From NCBI RefSeq assembly GCF_042650605.1, contig NZ_JBHSBN010000018.1:1-64000 (forward strand): 64,000 nt of DNA, in the 5' to 3' direction. Of this stretch, positions 53,124 through 59,930 are shown one piece after another; position 1 is the first letter of the stretch, and the number at the start of each line of letters is the position of its first letter. This stretch comes from Micromonospora_J zhanjiangensis. Its GTDB lineage: Bacteria; Actinomycetota; Actinomycetes; Mycobacteriales; Micromonosporaceae. The notes below the pieces were generated by a model. It worked only from the letters and a program-made list of their open reading frames with translations, was not told the origin of the DNA and did no database searches. A program made the translations under genes and the position numbers.

Positions 53124-53619
53124 CGTCCTGATCCGGCGGGCCCGGACCGCGGACGTACGGGGCATCCGCCGGCTGATCGACCTGCAAGGCCCGGGGCTGC
53201 TGCTCGACAAGGCCACCGTCACCCTGTACGAACACGTGCAGGAGTTCCGGGTGGCGCAGCGCCCGACCGACGGCGCGATCGTCGGCTGCGGGGCGCTGCA
53301 CGTGATGTGGGAGGACCTGGCCGAGATCCGCACGGTGGCGGTCGACCCGGAGTGCCAGGGCATGAAGATCGGCCGTCGGATCGTCACCGAACTGCTGACC
53401 ACCGCCCGGGAGCTGGGCGTGACCCGGGTCTTCGTGCTCACCTTCGAGACCGGTTTCTTCGGCTCGTTCGGCTTCGTCGAGATCGACGCCGCCCCGGTGC
53501 CGCACGCCGTCTACGAACAACTGCTCCGCTCGTACGACGAGGGTGTGGCCGAGTTCCTGGAGCTGGACCGGGTCAAGCCGAACACCCTGGGCAACACCCG
53601 GATGCTGCTGCGCCTCTGA
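53113..53619 (+). CDS. argA: Amino-acid N-acetyltransferase (short ArgA/NAGS-like GNAT)
   Basis: 168 residues. GNAT fold: IRRARTADVRGIRRLIDLQGPGLLLDKATVTLYEHVQEFRVAQ, GCGALHVMWEDLAEIRTVAVDPECQGMKIGRRIVTELLTTARELGVTRVFVLTFETGFFGSFGFVEID. It closely follows the pattern of the single-domain N-acetylglutamate synthase described in mycobacteria (Rv2747 type), which lacks the kinase-like domain of E. coli ArgA. It likely acetylates glutamate or glutamine to start arginine synthesis. Overlaps DUF501 by 11 nt and lies before a hairpin. Confidence 0.8.
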   Translation: MDGDVLIRRARTADVRGIRRLIDLQGPGLLLDKATVTLYEHVQEFRVAQRPTDGAIVGCGALHVMWEDLAEIRTVAVDPECQGMKIGRRIVTELLTTARELGVTRVFVLTFETGFFGSFGFVEIDAAPVPHAVYEQLLRSYDEGVAEFLELDRVKPNTLGNTRMLLRL

Positions 53620-53621
53620 TT

Positions 53622-53655
53622 CCGCGGGCGGCCCCGCCGCCGGCCGGGCCCGCGG
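53622..53655 (+). terminator. Hairpin after argA
   Basis: 8-bp perfect stem (53622-53629 with 53648-53655), 2 nt after the stop. Confidence 0.5.
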
Positions 53656-53730
53656 TGCGCCGGCCGGCCGGCACCAGCCGGGCTGATCCGGTGCGTCGGC
53701 CGGGTCGTCGCTCGGCCGGGTCGGTGGCCG

Positions 53731-53743
53731 TAAGGTGACAGCC
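53731..53743 (+). promoter_or_regulatory. -10 region of ppx
   Basis: TAAGGT (53731-53736), 7 nt before the GTG at 53744. Confidence 0.45.
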
Positions 53744-54778
53744 GTGACGAGAGTGGCGGCGATCGACTGCGGGACCAACTCCATCCGGCTGCTGGTGGCC
53801 GACCTGCCGGATCCGGCGGCCGGAGCGACCGCGCCACTGGTGGACGTGCTGCGCCGGATGGAGATCGTCCGGCTGGGCCAGGACGTGGACCGGACCGGCC
53901 GGCTGGCCCCCGAGGCGATCGAACGGACCCGCGCGACGCTGGCCGACTACGCCGCCGAGATCGAGCTGCTGGGCGCGGAGCAGGTGCGCATGGTCGCCAC
54001 CTCCGCCTCCCGGGACGCCGAGAACGCGGACGAGTTCCGGGCCATGGTGCTCCGTACCCTCGGGGTCGAGCCCGAGGTGGTCAGCGGCGACGAGGAGGCG
54101 CGGCTCTCCTTCACCGGCGCGGTGCGCGGCCTGCCGGCCGACGTGCCGGCGCCGTTCCTGGTGGTCGACATCGGCGGCGGCTCGACCGAGTTCGTGGTCG
54201 GCTCCCGGACCGACCCGGCCGCCGGGGCCAGCGCGCCCGGCGGCCCGACCCGGGCCGGCGGCGACCCGGTCGGCGGCCTGGCGCGGGCCGGCGCGGGCGC
54301 CGCCGGGGTGGCGGTGCACGCGGCGGTCTCGGTGGATGTCGGTTGTGTTCGGATGACCGAGCGGCACCTGCACGACGACCCGCCGTCGGCGGCCGAACTG
54401 GCCGCGGCCGAGGCGGACGTCACCGCAGCCGTGGACCGGGCGCTGGCGGCCGTGCCGGGCCGGGAGGCGGCCACCCTGGTCGGCCTGGCCGGCTCGGTGA
54501 CCACCGTCGCGGCCATCGCGCTCGGCCTCGGCGGGTACGACCCGGAACGCATCCACCACGCCCGGATCTCCTACGACGAGGTGGCCAAGGTGACCGCCGA
54601 CCTGCTGGCGCGTACCTCGGCCCAGCGGCTGGAGATCCCGGTCATGCACCCCGGCCGGGCCGACGTGATCGGCGCCGGCGCGCTGGTGCTGCAGACGATC
54701 ATGCGGCGGGCCGGCAAGGACGCGGTGATCGCCAGCGAACACGACATCCTCGACGGCATCGCCTACGGCCTGCTGTAG
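53744..54778 (+). CDS. ppx: Exopolyphosphatase / guanosine pentaphosphatase (Ppx/GppA)
   Basis: 344 residues from the GTG at 53744, giving the family start TRVAAIDCGTNSIRLLVAD (ATP/phosphate loop 1). Then RMEIVRLGQDVDRTGRL, VRMVATSASRDAEN, SGDEEARLSFTGAV, the second loop LVVDIGGGSTEFVVG and VGLAGSVTTVAAI. Ppx hydrolyses polyphosphate or pppGpp. A low-complexity insert of about 35 Gly/Ala/Pro residues (around 165-195) sits inside the fold and is probably a loop. GTG 53735 is also in frame but the -10 box suggests a leaderless start at 53744. Confidence 0.92.
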   Translation: MTRVAAIDCGTNSIRLLVADLPDPAAGATAPLVDVLRRMEIVRLGQDVDRTGRLAPEAIERTRATLADYAAEIELLGAEQVRMVATSASRDAENADEFRAMVLRTLGVEPEVVSGDEEARLSFTGAVRGLPADVPAPFLVVDIGGGSTEFVVGSRTDPAAGASAPGGPTRAGGDPVGGLARAGAGAAGVAVHAAVSVDVGCVRMTERHLHDDPPSAAELAAAEADVTAAVDRALAAVPGREAATLVGLAGSVTTVAAIALGLGGYDPERIHHARISYDEVAKVTADLLARTSAQRLEIPVMHPGRADVIGAGALVLQTIMRRAGKDAVIASEHDILDGIAYGLL

Positions 54779-54803
54779 CGCGTCGCCGGCAGCGGACCGC
54801 TCC

Positions 54804-54815
54804 TATACTCGCCCG
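54804..54815 (+). promoter_or_regulatory. -10 region of gene at 54816
   Basis: TATACT (54804-54809), 6 nt before the ATG; a near-consensus -10 and no RBS. Confidence 0.55.
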
Positions 54816-55904
54816 ATGATCAAGGGGTGGCCGGTCGTACCGGAGCGGGTGGCGGTCACCGCCGCAGGCCCGGACGCCGAGGTCGAGCGGGGCGACGGGG
54901 TGACCTTCGGGTACGGGGCGGACGCCCTGGTCGTCATCGTCGAGGCGGGCGACCGGCCGGGCGGCAGCGCCGTCGACAACGCGAACACCCTGATCCTGCG
55001 CGAGCCGCTGCCCGGCGTGCTGAGCCGGTGGATACACGCGAAGAACGTGGCCGGGCAACCGCTGCTGGGCTTCGTCCGGACGGCCGACGGCTGCCTCGCT
55101 CTCGGCACGCTCCGTCAGGCCGTGAGCCGCTACGACGGGATGGATCCCTGGACCGGTGAGCTGGGCGTCCTCACGTACGCGGAACTGACCTGGCCCGAAC
55201 GGTTGCCCCACGACCTGCTGGACCTGGTGCGCCCGACGCCGGTGTTGCCGGTGCCCGGCATCGAGTGGCTGGCCGACGTACCGCGGGATCCGGTCGGGGC
55301 GCTGCGGTCGTTCGTCACCGGCTGGTACGCCGACGTGCCGGTGCCACCGGTCGCGCCCCGACCGGCGGCCATGCGACTGCCGTCGGCGTTGCTGGCGTTT
55401 CACGACGTCGCCGCCGGCCGTGAGGACGTCCTCGGCCGGCAGGACCACCTCACGCCGCTGGACGAGATCGAGTACGAGGACGACGAGCCGCTGGTGACGT
55501 TCGCGGCCGAGAACCAGGGCGTCTGGTGGGCGCTGATCGACCCCACCGAGGACGACCCGGTCGTCTGGTACGACGGCGGCCCGGACCGGTTGCGGGAGCG
55601 GGAACGGCTCAGCCGCTTCCTGCTCCAGTTCGCCGTGAAGGAGGCGGTGTCCAGCGCCCCGTTCACCGGCTTCGCCACCGTCGACCAGCGGACCCTGGAC
55701 CGGTTCGTCGCGGACATGGCTCCGGTCCCGCTGCGACCGATGCGGGTGCCCGGCGACCCGACGCGCCTCTGGGTGACACCCGGCCTGGTCGTCGAGGCCG
55801 CCGACGTCGGCGAGGACGGTATCTGGCTGAACGTCGGCAGCCGGCAACGCTCCGCCCTCCGGCCGCTGCGCTCCCGCCTCGACTGGGAACGTTTCAACGG
55901 CTAG
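54816..55904 (+). CDS. Hypothetical protein, 362 residues
   Basis: No family recognised. It is a cytoplasmic, acidic and Trp-rich protein without membrane segments. Two parts are visible: residues about 1-190 (VAVTAAGPDAEVERGDGVTFGYGADALVVIVEAG, ILREPLPGVLSRWIHAKNVAGQPLLGFVRTADGCL) and about 190-362, where EIEYEDDEPLVTFAAENQGVWWALIDPTEDDPVVWYDGG looks a little like SUKH/SMI1-type folds that read protein ligands. That similarity is weak. Transcribed from its own strong -10 box as a leaderless mRNA. Codon use is like the neighbours. Confidence 0.75.
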   Translation: MIKGWPVVPERVAVTAAGPDAEVERGDGVTFGYGADALVVIVEAGDRPGGSAVDNANTLILREPLPGVLSRWIHAKNVAGQPLLGFVRTADGCLALGTLRQAVSRYDGMDPWTGELGVLTYAELTWPERLPHDLLDLVRPTPVLPVPGIEWLADVPRDPVGALRSFVTGWYADVPVPPVAPRPAAMRLPSALLAFHDVAAGREDVLGRQDHLTPLDEIEYEDDEPLVTFAAENQGVWWALIDPTEDDPVVWYDGGPDRLRERERLSRFLLQFAVKEAVSSAPFTGFATVDQRTLDRFVADMAPVPLRPMRVPGDPTRLWVTPGLVVEAADVGEDGIWLNVGSRQRSALRPLRSRLDWERFNG

Positions 55905-56029
55905 TGAGTGAAAATGCCGCCCGCCGGCCCGGTTGGGCGGGGTGGTGGAACAGGCCGAAATTAGGCCATCCTCTGCGTGACGCGTCGGCCGGTGTCCACG
56001 GTCCGGCGGCTGACCGTCAGGAGGCAAAG

Positions 56030-56989
56030 ATGACCGACACCCGGTTCCCCCACACCCGCCCCGGCCGGATGACCTCGCCCGGGGCGTACGCGGGCCTGCT
56101 GGACACCATGCCCGCCGACCTGCCGGGTGCCGTCCGCGCCGGGCACGGCCTGCTCGTCCACGAACACCTCACCCAGGTGTACGGGGTGACGCTCACCGAC
56201 GCCGACCGGGAGACCGTCCACCTGCGGCCGGTGGAGCAGTTGCTGGCCCGGATCGCCGAGCGCGACGACCGGCCGCTGGACGTACCCCGACCGCCCGAGC
56301 GGCGGGTGGCCGCCAACTGCCGGCATTTCACGGTGCTGCTGGTCACCGCGCTGCGGACCCGAGGCGTGCCGGCGCGGGCCCGGTGCGGGTTCGGAAACTA
56401 CTTCGGCACCGGCTGGCACGAGGACCACTGGGTGGCCGAGCGCTGGGTCGCCGGATCGAGTGGGTCGGACGCCGGGTCGGGTGGGTCGGACGCCGGGTCG
56501 GGTGGGTCGGATGCCGGGTCGGGCCGGCGGGATGCGGGGTCGGGGCGGTGGGTGTTGACCGACGGGCAACTCGACGAGCGGCAGCGCGAGCTGTTCGGGA
56601 TCGAATTCGACGTGCTGGACGTACCCCGGGACCGGTTCGTGGTGGCCGGTGACGCGTGGGCGCGCTACCGCGCCGGCACGCTGGACCCGGACCGGTGCGG
56701 GCTCAGCGGCGTGCCGGAGGGCGGCTGGTGGTGGATCGCCGGCAACCTGATGCGCGACGCCGCCGCGCTGTGCGGGACCGAGCTGTTGCCGTGGGACTGC
56801 TGGGGCGCCATGCCCGAGCCGGCCGACTCGCTCGACGACGAGCGGGCGGCACTCTTCGACGAGCTGGCCCGGCTCACCCTCGACCCGGACACGCACGCCG
56901 ACGAGCTGCGCCGGCTGACGGCGGACGCCCGCCTCCGGCTCCCACCGACCGTCCGCAACGCCCTCCGCCACCGCCCCGAACCCCTCTGA
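56030..56989 (+). CDS. Transglutaminase-like superfamily protein
   Basis: 319 residues from the ATG at 56030 (AGGAGG 5 nt upstream). Catalytic triad of the papain/transglutaminase fold: Cys in RRVAANCRHFTVLLVTALR, His in GWHEDHWVAERWV and Asp in WVLTDGQLDE. Between His and Asp a tandem stretch GSGGSDA (residues about 144-172) is encoded by 21-bp DNA repeats and pushes the two strands apart. A C-terminal alpha-helical part follows (ALFDELARLTLDPDTHADELRRL). No signal peptide. Role unknown; relatives are peptidases or crosslinking enzymes. Confidence 0.8.
   Translation: MTDTRFPHTRPGRMTSPGAYAGLLDTMPADLPGAVRAGHGLLVHEHLTQVYGVTLTDADRETVHLRPVEQLLARIAERDDRPLDVPRPPERRVAANCRHFTVLLVTALRTRGVPARARCGFGNYFGTGWHEDHWVAERWVAGSSGSDAGSGGSDAGSGGSDAGSGRRDAGSGRWVLTDGQLDERQRELFGIEFDVLDVPRDRFVVAGDAWARYRAGTLDPDRCGLSGVPEGGWWWIAGNLMRDAAALCGTELLPWDCWGAMPEPADSLDDERAALFDELARLTLDPDTHADELRRLTADARLRLPPTVRNALRHRPEPL
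56460..56543 (+). repeat. Four 21-bp tandem repeats inside the transglutaminase-like gene
   Basis: Copies at 56460, 56481, 56502 and a decayed one at 56523; unit GTGGGTCGGACGCCGGGTCGG. In frame, they add seven residues each, so copy number can change without frameshift. Confidence 0.9.
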
Positions 56990-57071
56990 CGGCGAACCAT
57001 CCTTCGCCCGGCGGTGCCCGGTGGTGGCCAACCCGGCGGTGGGTCCGTCGGGCGGTGGGCTGTGAACGGTT

Positions 57072-57090
57072 CTTGTTGCTGGAGCGACAA
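57072..57090. repeat. Second copy of TTGYTGC-TGGA-GCGACAA hairpin core
   Basis: Stem TTGTTGC/GCGACAA with tetraloop TGGA (57073-57090). Same core as at 36605-36623; both lie just after a gene's 3' end. Confidence 0.6.
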
Positions 57091-57121
57091 TAAATGTCCC
57101 CAGCCTGCGGTCGGGTGTGCG

Positions 57122-57316
57122 TTACCTGTCGTCGTCGGCGCGTTCGGGGCGGTGTTTGGCGATCCACTTCTCGACGTCGGCCGCGTCCCACACCTTGCCC
57201 ATGGCCAGCACGGCGATGGGCTCGGGGAAGTTTCGGTGCGAGGTGATCACGTGGACGCGCTGCTTGGAGATACCGCCGAGCATCTGGCGGATCTCGTGCG
57301 CGCCGACAAGTCTCAC
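57122..57316 (-). CDS. Small AlpA/HTH_17-type DNA-binding protein
   Basis: 64 residues from the GTG at 57316, picked because TACGGT lies 7 nt upstream; a GTG at 57340 would add 8 residues. One winged-helix unit of the MerR/excisionase group: RLVGAHEIRQMLGGISKQRVHVITSHRNFPEPIAVLAMGKVWDAADVEKWIAKHRP. The pattern (helix-turn-helix, FPxPI, W...VEKWI) is that of AlpA and excisionase-like proteins, which bind DNA as oligomers. No integrase or phage gene is nearby. It is divergent from a two-gene unit and the shared promoter region has repeated TTGACC/GGTCAA half-sites, so it may regulate itself and them. Confidence 0.75.
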   Translation of the reverse strand: MRLVGAHEIRQMLGGISKQRVHVITSHRNFPEPIAVLAMGKVWDAADVEKWIAKHRPERADDDR

Positions 57317-57404
57317 GCTCTTGACCGTAGGCAACCCCACTAGGGACTAGGGTCAAGACTGCTGAGGCCTTGACCCAGGTCAACAGGGGCGGCATGCTGT
57401 GGGC
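57317..57404. promoter_or_regulatory. Divergent control region with repeated half-sites
   Basis: TTGACC (57321-57326), GGTCAA (57351-57356), and the tight palindrome TTGACC-CA-GGTCAA (57370-57383), plus direct repeats ACTAGGG-ACTAGGG (57340-57353). The + promoter TTGACC (57370-57375), 17-nt spacer, CATGCT (57393-57398) lies inside, 6 nt before the ATG at 57405. The minus -10 TACGGT is at 57329-57324. Confidence 0.6.
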
Positions 57405-57644
57405 ATGTCTTTTCGACACATTGATCAGTCCGTACCACTCGGGCCGCGGCATCGGCGGGTGTGGCGCCGGTGGGGGCGGTGGTGCAGTTGTGGCTTCCGG
57501 TGGCGATCCTGCCCGGACCGGTACGCCGCCGTGCCGACTACCCGGTCGGGGAACCTGCCGCCGTACTGGGGGAGGGCCACGACCGACGAGTTCACCCAGT
57601 TGGAGCGGGCCCGGGTCTGGCGACGCAACCAGGGGCGTTGGTGA
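57405..57644 (+). CDS. Small basic protein, unknown function
   Basis: 79 residues, Arg- and Trp-rich (RHRRVWRRWGRWCSCGFRWRSCPDRYAA) with a CxC and further Cys that could bind a metal; the C-terminal part (NLPPYWGRATTDEFTQLERARVWRRNQGRW) is more ordinary. Leaderless ATG after a good -35/-10 pair. Its stop overlaps the next start (GTGA), so the two form a unit divergent from the AlpA-type gene. I do not recognise a family. Confidence 0.55.
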   Translation: MSFRHIDQSVPLGPRHRRVWRRWGRWCSCGFRWRSCPDRYAAVPTTRSGNLPPYWGRATTDEFTQLERARVWRRNQGRW

Positions 57645-57973
57645 ACCTGCCGCCCCGGCTTGGCCGCCACACCCCGGTCCGGCCGCTCTGGATCTGCCGG
57701 GCCTGCGCCGGCCCGTGGCCGTGTTCCCTGGCCCGGCTGCTGCTCAAGGCCGAGTATTGGGACCGCCGCGCGGACCTGCCCGTCCAGATGACCACGGTGC
57801 TCTACGAGGCGGTCGCCGACCTGCACCGGCTCGACCCGGCCGCCGTCGACCCGGCTGCGATGTTCAACCGGTTCGTCGGCTGGACCCGGCGCAACCACCT
57901 GGGCCGGATCCCGGACCTGTCGGCACAACTCGCTGCCCTGGATGCGGAACTCCTCCGCCGCCTCCCCGACTGA
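57641..57973 (+). CDS. Small Cys-rich protein, unknown function
   Basis: 110 residues, GTG overlapping the previous stop. Motif WICRACAGPWPC near residues 17-28 (three Cys), followed by LARLLLKAEYWDRRADLPVQMTTVLYEAVADLHRLDP and a helical tail (DLSAQLAALDAELLRRLPD). In related genomes similar short proteins carry the automatic label flavin reductase, but no flavin-binding motif is visible and I would not use that name. Could be a small zinc-binding partner of the basic protein upstream. Confidence 0.6.
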   Translation: MNLPPRLGRHTPVRPLWICRACAGPWPCSLARLLLKAEYWDRRADLPVQMTTVLYEAVADLHRLDPAAVDPAAMFNRFVGWTRRNHLGRIPDLSAQLAALDAELLRRLPD

Positions 57974-58002
57974 CGGCTGGTGCGTGCCGCCGCGCGGCTG
58001 CC

Positions 58003-58033
58003 GAAGCAGCAATATCCCCGACATTGCTGCTTC
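58003..58033 (+). terminator. Hairpin after small Cys-rich gene
   Basis: GAAGCAGCAAT (58003-58013) with its complement (58023-58033), loop 9 nt; flanked by CGCGCGG/CCGCGCG. A decayed second copy (AGCAGCAA...CCGACATTG) follows at about 58045-58070. Confidence 0.6.
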
Positions 58034-58103
58034 CGCGCGACCGCAAAGCAGCAAAGTCTCCGACATTGTCGTCTCGGCGCCAGCGCCAGCGGGGGCGGGC
58101 GAC

Positions 58104-58152
58104 CTACTGTGCTGTTGACGGTATTACGGATCGCACAGTAGTGTCTCCGGGC
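58104..58152 (+). promoter_or_regulatory. padR promoter and operator-like inverted repeat
   Basis: TTGACG (58115-58120), 18-nt spacer, TAGTGT (58139-58144), 8 nt to the GTG at 58153. Flanking the core, CTACTGTGC (58104-58112) and GCACAGTAG (58133-58141) form a 9-bp inverted repeat 20 nt apart, positioned to bind the PadR dimer encoded downstream. Confidence 0.65.
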
Positions 58153-58488
58153 GTGGACACCACCCAACTGTTCAAGGGTGTGCTGGATCTCGCCGTGCTC
58201 GCGGTGCTCCGCGCCGAGGACGGTTACGGCTACGACATCCTGCGACGGCTGCGTGCCGCCGGCCTCGACGAGGTCGGCGACGCGTCCGTCTACGGCACCC
58301 TGCGTCGGCTCTTCCAGGCCGGTTTCCTGACGACGTACGTGGTCCCCAGCGAGACGGGACCGCACCGCAAGTACTACTCACTCAACGCCGCCGGTCGGGA
58401 CCAGCTCGACCGGTCCGGCAAGGTGTGGCGGGCCTTTGCCACCACAGTGGACACACTGCTCGGCAACGATCGGGGGATTGCAGCGTGA
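58153..58488 (+). CDS. PadR family transcriptional regulator
   Basis: 111 residues from the leaderless GTG at 58153. PadR winged helix: DTTQLFKGVLDLAVLAVLRAEDGYGYDILRRLRAAGLDEVGDASVYGTLRRLFQAGFLTTYVVPSETGPHRKYYSLNAAGRDQLDRSGKVW. It lacks the long C-terminal helix pair, so it is of the short PadR-s2 type. PadR genes are typically followed by HAAS/DUF1700 membrane proteins, as here. Its stop lies in a repeat element. Likely autoregulates through the inverted repeat in its promoter. Confidence 0.88.
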   Translation: MDTTQLFKGVLDLAVLAVLRAEDGYGYDILRRLRAAGLDEVGDASVYGTLRRLFQAGFLTTYVVPSETGPHRKYYSLNAAGRDQLDRSGKVWRAFATTVDTLLGNDRGIAA

Positions 58489-58603
58489 GCGCGAGGAGTG
58501 AGCCGGGTTTGCGAGCCCCGCAGTCGCGAACGGAAGGTTGGCGCAGCGTGAGCGCGAGGAGTGAGCCGGGTTTGCGAGCCCCGCAGTCGCGAACGAAAGG
58601 TGA
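58481..58603 (+). repeat. Element A, two tandem 63-bp copies between padR and the HAAS gene
   Basis: Copies 58481-58543 and 58544-58603. The core is the same as at 44803-44926 with few changes. The padR stop is in the first copy. Confidence 0.92.
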
Positions 58604-58613
58604 ATCAGCGTGA
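58485..58613 (+). CDS. Element-A mini-ORF bridging padR and HAAS gene (42 residues)
   Basis: GTG at 58485 overlaps the padR stop (GTGA) and the TGA at 58611-58613 overlaps the HAAS GTG at 58610. Contains two in-frame copies of SARSEPGLRAPQSRT. Probably a translational bridge left after insertion of the element into a padR-HAAS 4-nt overlap. Confidence 0.45.
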   Translation: MSARSEPGLRAPQSRTEGWRSVSARSEPGLRAPQSRTKGESA

Positions 58614-59674
58614 CTACGCAGGAGCAGGAGATCGCCCGTTACGTGCACCGGGTGCGGCTCGCGCTGGACGACCTGCCGATGGCCCTCCGTGACGAACTGG
58701 TCGAGGACCTGCCCGAGCATCTGGCCGAGGTGCTGGCCGAGGGGGACGGCACCCTGGCCGAACGGCTCGGCGAGCCCGAGGCGTACGCCGCGGAGCTGCG
58801 CACGGCGGCCGGCATCCCGGCGCCGTCGAAGGCCCGGCCCCGGACGGACCAGCGGTTCCTCGACGGCGTCGCCGCCGTCCGGACCCGGCTGCGGCGGCTC
58901 GACGTCAAGGCCGGCCCGGTCATCGGGTACGCCCGGCTCAGTGACTTCCTCACGCTGCTGCGCCCCGCCTGGTGGGTGCTGCGGGGTTACCTGGTGGCCC
59001 AGGTGCTCGGCATGCTGACCGGGAGCTGGTCCGTGCTGCCCCGGTTCGGCGGCAGCCTGCTGGCCGGGACGGCCATGCTGGTGCTGGCCGTGATCGGTTC
59101 GATCTGGCTCGGTCGCCGGCCGACCGTGCTGCCCCGCTGGCCCCGGTACGCCCTCTGGGCGGGCACCGCTGTCGTTGTCCTGATCGGACTGGTGCAGTTC
59201 GTCAACCTCGACGACCGGTCCCGGTTACCCGACTACGCCGAGATTTCCTACGGCAGCCCCTACGAGCAGATCCAGGACGTCTACGTCTACGACGCGGAGG
59301 GACATCTGCTGCAGGGGGTCCGGTTGCTCGACCAGAACGGCCAGCCGATCCAGCTGGGCAACCCGTGGTGCGACTCGCGGCCCGACCTGGACATGTCATC
59401 GCGACAGCGGACCTATCCGCTCTGTCCCGAGAACGCGCCGTTCCGCTTCGGCGCGCCCAGCCCGGCGCCGTCCCCGACCGACAGCGACAGCTCCGACCCG
59501 ACCACCAGCGGCAGTTCCGACCCGGGCACCGTCGGCAGCCCCGCTCCGAGCGTCACCGGCAGTCCCGTCCCGGCCGCCACGGCAGGCTCGCCGCCGGCAC
59601 CGGGCGCCGGCCCGCAGACGGCGCCGCCCACCCCGGCGTCGACCCCGACCGTCGGCACCACCCCGACCCGCTGA
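58610..59674 (+). CDS. HAAS / DUF1700-like membrane protein, PadR-associated
   Basis: 354 residues. The N-terminal 75 residues (EIARYVHRVRLALDDLPMALRDELVEDLPEHLAEVLAEGDGTLAERLGEPEAYAAELRTAAG) match the HAAS domain, with its four short helices. Then three to four membrane helices (AWWVLRGYLVAQVLGMLT, GSLLAGTAMLVLAVIGSIWLG, YALWAGTAVVVLIGLVQF) and an outside domain with DVYVYDAEGHLLQGVRLLDQNG. The last 75 residues are Ser/Pro/Thr/Gly low complexity. It probably senses or responds to membrane state together with PadR. Confidence 0.85.
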   Translation: MTTQEQEIARYVHRVRLALDDLPMALRDELVEDLPEHLAEVLAEGDGTLAERLGEPEAYAAELRTAAGIPAPSKARPRTDQRFLDGVAAVRTRLRRLDVKAGPVIGYARLSDFLTLLRPAWWVLRGYLVAQVLGMLTGSWSVLPRFGGSLLAGTAMLVLAVIGSIWLGRRPTVLPRWPRYALWAGTAVVVLIGLVQFVNLDDRSRLPDYAEISYGSPYEQIQDVYVYDAEGHLLQGVRLLDQNGQPIQLGNPWCDSRPDLDMSSRQRTYPLCPENAPFRFGAPSPAPSPTDSDSSDPTTSGSSDPGTVGSPAPSVTGSPVPAATAGSPPAPGAGPQTAPPTPASTPTVGTTPTR

Positions 59675-59697
59675 CCCTCCCCGGCTCGTCGGGCGTC

Positions 59698-59732
59698 CCG
59701 GCGGGCGGAGCGTGCCACGCTCCGCCCGCCGG
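59698..59732 (+). terminator. Terminator after HAAS gene
   Basis: Perfect 15-bp stem (59698-59712 with 59718-59732), 5-nt loop. Confidence 0.8.
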
Positions 59733-59930
59733 CTGCCGTCCTGCGGTGTCCATTCCGGAGGGTCGACCGGACCGACGCGGACGGTCGACCGGCGCGGAAC
59801 GGACCGTCGGGCGGGTCAGCGGATGTCCGCCCGGGTGGCTACGGTGTCGTCTGCAAACCGTGAGTCCGGTTCGGCATTCGCGTACTTCCGCCGGACCGGC
59901 TCGCGGATCGACCCCTCGAAAGGAACAGCA

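Noticed and set aside
49495..53784. 1429-codon minus-strand frame opposite eno, ftsB-like, DUF501 and argA
   Set aside because: Only its last 235 codons (the lipoprotein, from 50202) look like protein; the rest is the reverse shadow of well-identified + genes.
57122..57316. Excisionase of an integrated phage or plasmid
   Set aside because: The fold fits, but no integrase, attachment repeat or tRNA gene is seen within the window.
57641..57973. Flavin reductase
   Set aside because: The name is often attached automatically to such proteins; no FMN-binding sequence is visible in 110 residues.
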